From positions 63,001,340 to 63,065,339 of the forward strand of contig CM046442.1 in the NCBI GenBank assembly GCA_025506515.1: a DNA stretch of 64,000 nucleotides. The letters are read 5' to 3'. Positions 10,730 through 21,275 of the stretch are shown here, piece after piece (within the stretch, counting starts at the first letter, position 1; each line of letters starts with the position of its first letter). The DNA comes from Flaveria trinervia. Taxonomy: Eukaryota; Streptophyta; Magnoliopsida; Asterales; Asteraceae. The notes beneath the pieces were generated by a model. It was not told the origin of the DNA. It saw nothing but the letters and a program-made list of their open reading frames with translations, and made no database searches. A program made the position numbers and the translations under genes.

Positions 10730-11996
10730 ACAAAACTGAAGGTCCAATCCTGCCCTTCGTCACCTTGAGCAGTCAAGGCCTTTGTCTCTTTGCTTGAAGA
10801 GGTAGCTCCACTCATGGGTTTGTCTTGACGGTGGAAGGTTGAGAACGGATTTCCGTTACTTGTTTTCTTGGCTTTTCACATTCACATTTGAAATGCCCCT
10901 TTTCAACACAATTAAAGCAGGTAACTTTAGTTTTGTCAAAACCAATGGTTGTGTCTTTTGCGGCTACCAAATTCTGTCCTTTCTTTTTCACAAACTTTTT
11001 TCCCCTTTTGACAGCACTCGCCAAAGCCCACATGATATCCATTCTCTCTAGTTCATTTTCATCCATTTGCTCGTAATCTTCATCTGCAAGATGGCGATTG
11101 CCAATCTTCCCTGCAACTAGACCATCATAGGCTTAGGCACTATATATTGGGTAATGGATGACCATGTCATTTATGGTCCTAAAGCTACAGTTTGGGAAGA
11201 AGCTGTTGAACTAGACACAAAGATAGTTTGAAGTGCTGCTCCTGAGCTGGTTGGAGTGGGAGATGAGTTATAAAGTGAAGGATTCTGGTCATAGGATCCT
11301 TTCCGTGACCTATACTTCATTCTCAGTTTTTCCTCTCTTAACTTCAGTATGAAATCATTTATGTCCAACTTTGCATGAATATTTTCCTATCTTAGATTAG
11401 ACACAAACGAGTCCTATTTCTTCGGCAAACCATCTGCAAAACTTGACACTTTATCTTCCATAGACGTTGTTACCCCATGAGTCTGCAGCTCACTCATCAC
11501 ATGATAGAATCTATCGATAATATCGTCCAGCTTTCCTTCCCTATTGAGGAGAAGTTGTCAAACTCCTTCTTGAGAGCCTTGCCTTCAAAGCCTTTAACAT
11601 TCATTCCCATCATACCTTTTCTCTAACGCCTCCCACAACTTTTCACCTATTTGTTCTCAAAGAACTGATGAAAGATATCTTTCCGTATCGACTGAGTCAA
11701 GAGAGCATACACGTTATTTTAGGCATTGTACTTAGCTTTATGACTGTCAGTCAAACCTCCCAAAGTTAGCTTAACACGATCATCACCGACTGGCATACTA
11801 TAACCTGTCTCAATGGATTCCCAAAGATTCTGATAACTCCATTTAGATAGATCTCGAACCGATGTTTCCATTGTGGGTAATCATCTAACGTTATAATTTT
11901 TGGTGGTTTATTGTGATTCCCAATTTCATTTTCCAGAAGTTGGGTTCTGGATGCGAGAGTCCCTTCCGACAGTAAAAGCAGAGAACTGATCTCCAA
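10730..11996 (-). pseudogene. Element B Gag, N-terminal part with zinc knuckle
   Basis: This is a copia Gag on the minus strand. The N-terminal portion (11996-11766) has the DYPQWKHRFEIYLNG motif seen at the start of many plant copia Gag proteins. Degraded capsid sequence follows with several stops. A Ser/Thr-rich part (11368-11171) precedes a CCHC knuckle, CFNCVEKGHFKCEC, near 10940-10900, in a basic context. The frame then reads into the A insertion site and resumes at 2837. Multiple frameshifts and stops show an old copy. Confidence 0.75.
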
Positions 11997-12541
11997 TCTT
12001 TATAAACTTTAAACTTTAGAACAAGACTGGCTCACTTGTGTGAATGCACAAATGCGGATGAGTCAATCGTGCGATTGGAGAAATGCGGATGAGTCAATCG
12101 TGCGATTGGACAAATGGGGATGGCTAATGCGGATGACGCAGTCATGCGAATAAGGGGTGCGAATGAATTCAATCGTGTGATTGGATTCAGTCGTACGTAC
12201 GGAGTGTGCGATTGGAGACTAGCGAATAGAGTAGTTCGGTCGTACGAATGAGTGAGCGACTGAGTTCAATGGTGCGAATGGGGTGTGCGATTGAGTTCAG
12301 TTATGCGATTGAGCTAATCATGCGACTCAAGGCTACTGTTTTTTCAAAATCAAAGGTTTTTTACACTTTGACACAAAAACATGATTTTTCAAGAACCGTA
12401 ATTTTTCGTATGTCAAAAAACATAAACTTTGAGACCTGGAGACATTGAAAATATTGTTTTAATCAAAAGGTGACTCCTTTGAAAGAAAAATGTGATTTGT
12501 ACACCGAAACTAATCGAATCACATGCAAAATCAAGAGCCAA
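11997..12541 (-). other. Element B leader with CGATTGG/GCGACTG repeats
   Basis: Between gag and the primer site lie about ten scattered copies of short words such as GTGCGATTGG, TCGTGCGA and AATGCGGATGA. The same word family (CAGTCGTGCGACTG) occurs in the B LTR. No coding frame is supported. Confidence 0.5.
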
Positions 12542-12554
12542 AGCTCGGATACCA
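12542..12554 (-). other. Element B primer binding site
   Basis: On the minus strand this reads TGGTATCCGAGCT, 2 nt after the LTR end CCCTAACA. It matches the tRNA-Met type primer site with one or two changes. Confidence 0.75.
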
Positions 12555-12556
12555 CT

Positions 12557-13141
12557 TGTTAGGGACCGTGTATGTACGGAGTAGTAACTGATAATGCATG
12601 AAAGTAGATCAAATATTGCGGAATCCTATTTGATTGGCGATCCAAGCAGTGATAACGCAATCCTGATCAATCTAACAATTAAAGAAACGTTATGAACGAG
12701 TAGAAGAAGATAAGATGCGAACTATGAACTTGGAATAGGCTTATTGGACGCTTTGGACGGCTAGGTTATGAGTATGTGTCAAAAGTCTCTCAAATGTTAT
12801 GTTTTTCCATGAATTAGGTGGTAGTTATAGGTTTGCGGTTTTCATTCGTGTGACTGAACCATTAGCTTGTTTCAGTCGTGCGACTGTCCCGTGCGACTGA
12901 TTCATATGCATCACTGATTTATAGGTTTGTGGTCTTCATTCGTGCGACAGAGTCAATCTCATGTCTCACTGGTACCACTGATCCAGTCGTCTGGTTCAGT
13001 CGTGCGACTGGTTCATCAGCATGATGAGTTAATGCTATGGTCCATTAGCATGAGTCATCATATAACAACTTCAAACCTATATAATAACTTTATATATGAA
13101 TATGGAAGTAAACATCAAAACACAAATCATATATTATTACA
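12557..13141 (-). repeat. Element B 5' LTR
   Basis: On the minus strand this 585-bp LTR begins TGTAATAATATATG and ends GGTCCCTAACA, giving TG...CA ends, and it abuts the primer site. The left border rests on that TG and on recovery of an open C frame when B is removed. Two imperfect palindromes CAGTCGTGCGACTG lie at 12873-12886 and 12997-13010. The partner LTR at 1823 is only about 70 bp long. Confidence 0.7.
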
Positions 13142-14779
13142 ATGTCTGATTACACATATGTAAGCCATGACAGACTTTTACATTCAACACATAAACTAGG
13201 GACGTATGTATCAAAAGAGGTTGCCCAGGGATGATGCATATTAACTCCAGTTTCGGGAGTGGTGGGAACAACTACCTCACTATCCAGATTTTGAATCCCA
13301 GGTTTAGTCTCTATGGCTGTTGGAGTATGAGGTTTAGAAGTTCCAGTGGCATCAAGATCAGATGCTTGTGTACTTTTGGTAGTGGGGACCTGTTCCTCCT
13401 GGTCCATATTTTCAGTCTCAACTGCTTCATCATCAGGGGAAGACTCACTTAACTCAAGCTCTACCCCTGAAGGGCTGGAAGTGTCATCTAATGGAACCGA
13501 TGATGTTGAGTTTAGTGTAGGGGTATTTAGAACATCGTACATCATTCAAGCAGATAGCTAATCATCAGGATGAGAATGAGGTAGATTCAAGGACTTGAAA
13601 AATCCATCATAGCCAAAGAAGAAGAAAGGTCCTTTGCCAGCAAGGGGAGTGGTGTATCTTTGGACATCAACATTGCATCACACTTCTACCTGACCCGTTG
13701 AGTTGTTATAAACTCTCTTGTCCGGTATACTATATCGAAGAAAGATACCTTCTTTTGCCTTATGATAAAAGTTCCCAATATGAATTTCCTTTAACAACAT
13801 GCACGGTGCTCCAAATGGTTCTATATACTCCAAGTTGGGTTTACATCGCTGCAGCAATTCATAACACGTTTTTCCATGACGTTTGACCATAAAGACTCAA
13901 CTGAGAGCATAGCATGCATTACCTACTACCTCCTTCTAGAATTGAATAGGTAGTTTAGAGTCAGCTAACATCGTCTATTTCTATCAAGCTTTGATTCTTT
14001 CTTTCAGCGACCCCAGTCATCTATGGAGTGTAGGAAGAAGAAAATTTATGAACAATTCCTTTTCTTAACAGAATGCCTCTATCCGCTGATTCTTGAACTC
14101 TATTTCATTGTCCGACTGAATCTTTCTTACTTTCAGCTTGTTGGGTGATTCCAATGTAGCGACTAGATGCTTGAATGATTCGAATGTCTCTAACTTGGCT
14201 TTGAGAAACATAACATAAGAGAATCTTAAGTAATCATTAGTTACTACAAAGCAATACCAATCTCTAGCAATGTTCTTTGTGCTGACTGGTCCAAACACAT
14301 CCATGTGTAGAAGCTCGAGAGGAATGTCGATAGAATGAACTTTCTTTGCTTTATGAGACTTCTTGTCTGTTTCCCTTTCTTACATGCTACGCAGAAATCT
14401 GGGCGCTGGAAATTCTTGACTGTAACTCCGTTCACCAAATCATTCTGAACCAGATGATTTATCTTCCAGGGATTAATGTGTCCCATTCTCCTATGCCAGG
14501 AGACTGAATTCCTCTCTATTGCCTTTGACAAGAAGCACTAGATAGTAGACTTAGTTGTGGAGGCCTTGATAGATCCAAGACATACAGATCGTTATATCTT
14601 GAAGCTGATATTAGAATTTTATCCTCCTCGATAACAAACTCCTTCTTCAACATGAAGCACTTCTTTTTGTCAAATACAACCTTGAATCCCTTATCACAGA
14701 TTTGGGAGACAGAAATCAAGTTGTTTTGTAGTTGCTGAACATAGTTGACCTTGTCAAACTTCACCTTCTTGTTTCCCAT
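13142..14779 (-). pseudogene. Element C integrase and linker
   Basis: Reading down the minus strand: the end of the protease/pre-integrase region (14779-14516, LISVSQICDKGFKVVF), the HHCC zinc domain (WHRRMGHINPWKINHL then CVACKKGKQ, 14500-14360), the first core acid in MDVFGPV (14304), the second in IQSDNEIEF (about 14095), then after a decayed part a C-terminal integrase segment (13890-13678) with FGAPCMLL and GIFLRYS. A Ser/Glu-rich linker follows (13545-13150, many SSP and ESSPDDE repeats), as in copia between integrase and RT. Several frameshifts break it. B interrupts it at 13141. Confidence 0.82.
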
Positions 14780-15697
14780 TTCACCTTAAGCAGTGATGTA
14801 ACCTCCTTTCTCCCCAGCAAATGATTCACGTCCCCCTTTAATTTACTTGACATTCAAAAAGAGAGATGAATTCCCGGTCATGTGGCTGAAGCCCCACTAT
14901 CTATAATCCAGGTATTAGTGATACCGCAGTAGCGGACACCTTGCACACACAAAGGATTTTATTAGTTCAGGTTTGGGACGAAGCCTTAACTGGCTTGGGT
15001 GTCATAGAGGACTAATACATCATGAACTCAACCCACTCTCCTTCAGAGAGTGAGGGAACGTCTTTCTTCCTTTTGTTCTCACTATCAGACACATTACTTG
15101 ATTTTTCCTTCCATAAACCAGTTTTGTGTAAGGCCTGTTTCTGGTAAATAGATGACTGGCTTATGGTTTGAACTTTAGGTTCACTAATAATCCTAGGTGT
15201 AACCTTAGAAATCTTGATTTTTCATCAAAAAGTTTAATTTTCTTTTTTGGTGTCTGATAATACAATTTGGAGAGATATGTCCTCGTTTTCCACAACTAGT
15301 GCAGGATCTCCCGTCGATAGTTTGAGGAAAGTTTTGATGTGGGGTTGAGTTTGGTCGGGGTTTGAGATATGTCTAGTTGGGTTGTTTATCTTTCTTTTAG
15401 AAGTTTCACCCTCTATAAGAAACTTAATCGTTTTGACATTTTGAACATCTTTCACTTTCATTTCATTAGGATTTTGATGATTAACACATTTAAGGTTCAT
15501 TGAATTAGACCTTTTAGGTTCTGAAATAGATGTTTGAGAACCTGACCCCAATTTAACCTTTTCAATTTTATCATCCTAATCCTTAACCGGTATCTTATCT
15601 TTTGATCCCAAAGTAGATCCTTCTGTTTAGTGATAGAGATCACATGTTTACCCATAGAATTTGGATCACTGACCAAAGGAGTAGACACCATATGATC
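14780..15697 (-). pseudogene. Element C Gag C-terminus and decayed protease
   Basis: A CCHC knuckle, CTSCGKRGHISPNC, is encoded at 15303-15262 on the minus strand, in a different frame from the longest open stretch (15551-15234), which explains why it is easily missed. Upstream is a Lys/Ser-rich segment beginning MVSTPLVSDPN (15691), a match to HMVSTPLVIDP in the B Gag region near 2130. The protease between 15110 and 14790 is too decayed to show a catalytic DSG or DTG. E1 truncates the 5' end. Confidence 0.65.
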
Positions 15698-16612
15698 TAA
15701 AAGGATGGGGATCTAGTTTGATCAATTAGATTTAGATTTGCAGCGGAATAGCACAAGAATTCGATGAAATTTAAGCAAGAATAATATGAATATTCAATCA
15801 AATAGTGACGGTTATAGAGAGAGAGAGAGAGTTTTTTGCAAAGAGAATGTTTTCATTCACGCACACGCTTCGGTTACAAGGAAATTAGGTTAACATTCCT
15901 TTTATAAAGGAATGTGACATCAGCTGACGTCACTTGATAGTGACAGCTAACTAACTTATACAAACAACTGAAAGTAAACTAAACTACTGAAGATGTCCAC
16001 AACAACTAAGGACACCTTCACAAAAAGCTAAGTACAGGCTATCATTAGAACTACTGAAGTTATAACATTTGAAGTGTAAGACCTTCAGATTTTTTACATA
16101 ATATAAAACTACTGATTACAAACTACTAGAAAGTAAACCATCACAACTACTGAAGAGAACTACTTCAGCTATGCGAAAACTTCTGAGAACTACTTTAGCT
16201 GTTGCGACAACTTCTGAGAACTTGGTCTTCAGACTTTGTCTTCAGCAGTTGTCTTTAGACTTTGTCTTCAGACTTTGTCTTCAGCTGTTGTCTTTAGACT
16301 TTGTCTTCAGAATTTTTCTTCAGACTTTGTCTTCAGACTTTGTCTTCATACTTTGTCATCAGACTTTTTCTTCAGACTTTGTCTTCAGACTTTGTCTGCA
16401 GACTTTGTCTTTAACTTTGTCTTCAGATGTTGTCTTCAGACTGTCTTCAAGCTTTGCCTTCAGACTTGTCTTCAGACTTTGTCTTGAGACTTTGTCTTCA
16501 GCTGTTGTCTTCAGACTTTGTCTTCAGACTTTGTAGACCACCTCGGCTGTTTTGATGTCTGTGGGACTTAAAGGTTTTTCTAATCTGGCTCATTGGTTCT
16601 TTTGGTCCAACA
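15698..16612 (-). repeat. Element E1 3' LTR
   Basis: The high-coordinate end reads CTTTTGGTCCAACA, the complement of TGTTGGACCAAAAG, which starts all E-family LTRs. The low-coordinate border is set by aligning with 26050 (TGATAGGATC) and is good to a few bases. At 16215-16535 it is dominated by CTTCAGACTTTGT words. A TATAAA-like box lies around 15900-15907 on the minus strand. Confidence 0.8.
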
Positions 16613-16739
16613 AACTCCCCCTGAACCAATGCAGCCAAAACCTTTATGATTATTGAAGTCCCACTTATTGGTAGAAACAGTTTTTGGATTAGCTAAGAAA
16701 TTTTCAAATTAAGCTTAGGCCAGGGAAGAGGTTTCAGAA
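16613..16739 (-). other. Element E1 polypurine tract and 3' UTR
   Basis: On the minus strand CAGGGGGAGTT (16613-16623) directly precedes the 3' LTR. It is the same tract found beside the LTRs of E3 and E4. Confidence 0.75.
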
Positions 16740-19700
16740 AGTTTGATTGGCTAAGGATGAATGGGAACGCTGTCTTGGGGAATTGGACACAGAGCTGTTA
16801 CCCCATCCATGAGACCTACTTCCCAATGATGAGTCTGTAAGACTCTCTGACATAGGCCTCAAGGAATACAACTTGTTCTTCCATTGTGAGTTCGTCAGCT
16901 TCACTTTCAAAGAACAACTCAGGCCCATAGTACTCTCATAAGTACTTAACATTCTTTCCATTCTTCAGCTCCATAATAGTTATTTCTCTGTATGCAAACT
17001 AATCAGGATGAGTACCTTCAAGTAACAACTGGAGCTCATTTCTTCTTATTTCTTCAAGCTTCTTGTAGATCAAACCCTTCTTTACCATTTTGTTTTCTAG
17101 TAAAGTTTGTGGAGTCATCTTAGACTTGTAATCTCTCTTGAACTCATCAAGGATTTCCTAGGGTGACACTACAATGGCCAGCATTATCACAGCATCTACA
17201 ATCTTCTTTACTTGGCCATTGTATCTACTTGGAATCTTCTTTTTATGTATTCTGTCACTTACTCTGGGGTCAGGCCAAATTCTCACTCTCTCTTTCTGAT
17301 AATGAAATGTGAATCTGAGAGCATACAACCTCTGAGCATGTATCTTCATAGCTTGTATGGATGAAGACTTAGGAAACTCTTTATCAACCATTCTTAACAG
17401 CTGCTCATCATGTTGTTTGTGCTGTTCTTCTTCTTCAAGTTTGACTTTTACCATTTGCCTTTGGATGTCAGGTGTGATTGTTGTTGGTTGACTCCTGGGC
17501 TCGAGCATCTTTATTTTAAGAACAACAGAGATTGGCAGACTATCATCCTCATCATCTTCTTCTTCCTCTTCCATCCTCAACACCCTTCTCTTCCTCTTGG
17601 GTGCATCATTGGTAGTGGTTTGAGTAGGTTTCTTGGGTAAAGGAGTTGGTTTTGAGAGTTGTGAAGTTGGTTGTTTTGGTGTAGGAGATTGTGCAGGATG
17701 CTCTAGCATCTTGTTTTTGAGTGAAGCTTTGGATAACTTTGCCATATCAGACCTTTTCCCAGCACCAGCTTCATCAAGAGCTTCTATGATCAATCCTTTG
17801 TTGAATACTTCAAAAGAACAGATTCTGGTGGTTATTTCCAAAATACTGTCTCTGGACCATGACTTCACTTCAATGATTGATCTTCCCAAATGCTTTGATA
17901 TGAATCTTTTCATGGCTTCCAGCCTTTCCCTTTCTTTCTCACTCCAACATGCCCATCTATGTTCAATCTCTTGAATCTCTAGCCTTCTGATTTCAGAGTC
18001 AAGTTTGGCTATGTCAAAACCTTGTCTGAAGAGTTGATCAATGATCTTATCCATAGATCTGCTATGTTGCTCATCAGCTTCTTTGATCAGTTCTTCTAAC
18101 TTTTTCTCACCTTTAGTCTGTTCAGCACTCTTCTTTCTCTTGTTGATCATCTCCTTTTCTTTCTTCTCTTTTTCTTCTTCCTCTTAAACTCTTTTTCTTT
18201 TGTCCGCTTTCACTGATTTAGACTCCCCTTTTTGGTTGCATTGGGTTCAAGGGTTTGAATGTTAGAGAGTCTCTTAGAAACAACACCATCAACTAAGGTT
18301 TGAAGATTTGAGGAAAGCCTCTCATCAAGGGCTTGATGCACAATTTTAGTGATGAGAGGTAAGAAGGATTGAAAGGCAGCAACCATTTGCTCAGAGGGGT
18401 TCTGTCCCTGAGAAATGGTGCCTGAATCAGAGGCTGGTGGCATTGTTGGTGGGAGTGGCTCAGTGTTTGGGAGAGATTCAGAAGAAACTGCCATCTGTGG
18501 GTGAATGGGGGCAGATGGACTTGATTCTTGTGACATTTTGGCAAGCAGTTCTTGTAGTCTACAAACCTCAGCCTCAAGAATGGTGTTGTGGGCTAAAACA
18601 TCAAAGAAAGGAACCAGGTCATCATTAGTCTTTGCTGAATCATCTGACCTCCTGATTAAATCCGGATGAACATGTGCTGAGTGTAGATCAGTATTCACAT
18701 GTGCCCCTATTTCTTGGAACTAGGGACTTCCTGCCTCAGGATTATGTCCTTCATTAGCAGTTGCCTCTGGTAAGGTCTTAGAGATGATACCAACTTCATC
18801 CCGTTCATGTGCTAAAACAGGAGAAGAGACAGCCTTACCAGATGTTCGAATCTCCTCCTCTACATAGGGAGATTGAACTATGTAATCCCTGTGTTGTGGC
18901 TTATCAGCCACATTATAATTCTCTCCCTCAACTATTGAGGTTTTCCCGGTTGTAATAGGTTTCCGGGGAGGGTTAGAGGATTGTAGTTGAGTCAGCACTT
19001 GTTTAATAACCACTGTTGGGCTTGTAGGGGTGGCTTCAATGGTAGATAAGGGTGAAGAAGATTGCACCTGGGGTGAATGGTGCTCTTAAATGGCAATCTT
19101 CTCAAGTGAGAGAGATTCCAGTAATGTGGTTTCCCCATTTTTGGTTGCATCAGGATCCTGTTGAGAGGATACCTAAGCGGTTTCAGCTGGTAGAGTCATG
19201 GAAACTACAGGGGGATTACTACCCGTAGTTTCATCCTGCCTTTGTGTTGCAGGGGCATCATCAGGGGACTCAACTCCCTGAGTAGCCTTTTTAGTTTGTT
19301 TGGATTAGGATTTGGAGGGGACTTTGGATCTGGAGGATGAGGCTGTGGGTTCCTTCTACTTGGGGTTTAGCAGTTTGGCAGCCTCTATGAGTTGTGGGTC
19401 AGATTTGTGCCTGGGGTATACCTCAGGTAAAACCACCACAGCAAGGACCCCAAGGCCAACAGGGCCATCAGATTTTAATTGATTTATGATTATAGCCATA
19501 AGAAACCTTAGATATAATATCCATGTGTTAGCCACAGGTTTCATTGCCAAATCTTTTAATTCCATCAATATAATTCAGAAAAATTTAAGCTTTTGCGTTC
19601 AAGGATAGAATACAATACCTGCGGCCACCTGGATGACATTTGATCCCATGAAGAGGATTTGGGGGCAAGGAAGACATTGATCATGTGAAAGATTAGGCGT

Positions 19701-20104
19701 TCAGCATCATGGAAGTGCTTCTTTAGAATGGTTGTAGCACTTAGGTCGCCCTCAAATCCATGGTTGATGAATGATAGATCAGTGGTGCCCTTTCGGTATT
19801 TGGTGACGAAGGTGGCATCATTCAGATCTAGAGTTTGGCAAATGATAGCAGGAGTAACGACCACCTTCTTCTGGTTTACAAAATACTGGAGAGTGATCGC
19901 GACATCATTCTCACCAGTATGGACAGTGACATTTGTCCAGAATTGGCGAAGGGTATCGGGATAGATGGTTGGATTCAGAAGAAAAGGAGTTTGATACGGG
20001 GAATCAACCATCACATCAATGGCAACATCAAACTTATTCCAAAAGGCCGATTTTGTGGATTAGGCAACACAGTTGTGTCGTGGTTTGATTTGCATGGTCG
20101 TCAT
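16740..20104 (-). pseudogene. E1 extra gene downstream of pol (function unknown)
   Basis: This is a second long gene on the element's own strand, in the position where some retroelements carry an env-like frame. I do not recognise a named domain. The start is the ATG at 20104-20102 (MTTMQIKPRHNC). The N-terminal domain (about 270 residues, to 19356) has FLLNPTIY, FWTNV, DAERLIFHM and SSWDQMSSRW, with a nonsense codon near 20061 and a frameshift at 19565. A Pro/Ser/Thr-rich linker and a short helical segment follow (19067-18210). The longest intact part (18150-17158, 330 residues) has a coiled coil (LDSEIRRLEIQEIEHR), the charged stretch PKRKRRVLRMEEEEE and ERVRIWPDPRV. No membrane segment or signal peptide is visible. 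Confidence 0.7.
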
Positions 20105-20693
20105 TAATGGAAGATGAACGTTCGGAAATTGACTTATGAAAAGTTTGAAGTTAGGGTTAGGTATTAATAGGTTATGAAACGGCTGAAAGAAAACAACTGA
20201 AAGTTTTGGTGTTAGTCATCAGTTGTTAGAAAACGACTGAAGACATGGTTTTAACTTTCAGATATTGTAAACAACTGAAGAATTGGTCTTAGTCATCAGT
20301 AGTTTGAAACTACTGAAGACTTGGTTTTGGCTTTAGTTGTTTTGAAATAAAACAGCAGTTGTTTGAAACGATTGAAGAGTAGAGTTACTCATCAGTTGTT
20401 GTTGTCAATTCACGGATCTCAATTGTTTCATTTGACCTTAGCACTTACTCAGCAGATTATCTGATTTTCAGATGTTTCATTGGTCATAATACTTATACGT
20501 TAAAACAGACATGAGTAGCTGTAACTACATGAGTACTTTCAACAAATAAAGTACTTCAGTACTTTTAAGTAATTTAGTCTTCAGAAGTTATGATAACTAC
20601 TAAAGATAAAAGAACTTATCGGTACTTATTTTTGAGAACTGTATACTAATGCTCATCAATACTTGTGAACTGAGATCATCAGTAGTTGTCAAA
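20105..20693 (-). promoter_or_regulatory. E1 spacer with inverted-repeat array and TATA-like box
   Basis: Between RNase H and the extra gene, 20180-20430 holds about five units of roughly 38 bp, each an imperfect inverted repeat such as CATCAGTAGTTT followed by AAACTACTGAAG. A TATA-like TATTAATA (20162-20169, minus strand) lies 58 bp before the extra-gene ATG. The layout matches E2 and E3, supporting a promoter reading, though the TATA box here is weak. Confidence 0.5.
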
Positions 20694-21275
20694 TCATTCA
20701 AGCTGCAACATACAAAGCCTTAGCACAAGATTTTGGAAAGTTGCACAGTCCAAAGGCTTAGTAAATATATCTGCAAGCTCATCAGCACTAGGAACAAACT
20801 TTGGATCAATCAGACCTTTTTCATAACAATCCCTGATAAAATGATGTCTAATCTGAATATGTTTGGTCCTAGAATGCTAGATAGGATTCTTAACAATACA
20901 AAGAGCTGAAGCACAGTCCATCAATAAAGGAGTCTTAGTCTCTGTAATGTCATAATCCAGTAATTGATTCTGAAGCCAGAGTATCTAAGAAGTACAACTT
21001 GCAGCAGCAATGTACTCTACTTCAGCAGTGGATGCAGCAACTGAAGTTTGTTTCTTACTCTGCCAAGAAACTAAACAATTGCCTAGAAATTGGCATCCAC
21101 CAGAGGTTGATTTTCTGGTTAATTTACACCCTGCATAGTCACTATGAGAGAAAGCAACTAATTTGCAAGAGTGCCCACTGGAATACCAAAGTCCTAGAGA
21201 TTAAGTTCCTTGCAAATATCTAAAGATCCTTTTGACTGCAATCATATGGGATACTTTAGGTGCAGCCTGAAATCC
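20694..21275 (-). pseudogene. Element E1 RNase H
   Basis: The sequence resumes after the RT deletion at a point equivalent to FQAAPKxSHMIAVKRIFRYLQG. It shows HSDYAGCKLTRKSTSGGCQFLGN, STAEVEYIAAASC, the acid motif MDCASALCIVKNP, and the ending TKPLDCATFQNLVLRL before a stop at 20694-20696. Scattered nonsense codons occur (at the positions of SQ in CTSQ and QHS in PVQHS, for example). The catalytic acids can be seen. Confidence 0.8.

Larger units (their letters stand above)
1823..13141 (-). mobile_element. Element B: copia element inserted in C
   Basis: B lies on the minus strand. Its 5' LTR is 12557-13141, followed by a primer site (12542-12554), a leader and gag. Gag is cut by element A and resumes at 2837. 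A short 3' LTR remnant at 1823-1892 closes it. Protease, integrase and RT are missing, so B is internally deleted. The flanks share the 4-bp word ACAT (minus strand, beside 13141 and beside 1823), a decayed or imperfect target duplication. Removing B restores an open integrase-RT linker in C. Confidence 0.65.
1..15697 (-). mobile_element. Element C: split Ty1/copia fragment
   Basis: C is a minus-strand copia element seen in two pieces. The 5' piece (15697 to 13142) holds a Gag zinc knuckle, a decayed protease region and integrase. The 3' piece (1822 to 186) holds RT and RNase H. The pieces are separated by element B. Reading the minus strand across the B insertion joins the integrase-RT linker directly to a segment reading IIGDILSGVQTR, a typical position just before copia RT, which argues that both pieces were one element. 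The 5' end is cut by the E1 LTR at 15698 and the 3' end leaves the window. Joining the two pieces is inference; the copia identity of each is clear. Confidence 0.7.

Noticed and set aside
13231..13561. Plus-strand frames opposite the C linker
   Set aside because: The linker is coding on the minus strand in copia order; the plus frames have no support.
16171..16536. Plus-strand frames rich in Leu/Cys/Phe in the E1 LTR, with similar ones at 56429-56908 and 57022-57387
   Set aside because: They translate CTTCAGACTTTGT repeats of the LTR U3, antisense to the element.
17410..17974. Plus-strand frames opposite the E1 extra gene
   Set aside because: They are the antisense of coiled-coil and acidic codons; the minus-strand frame is supported by three other copies.
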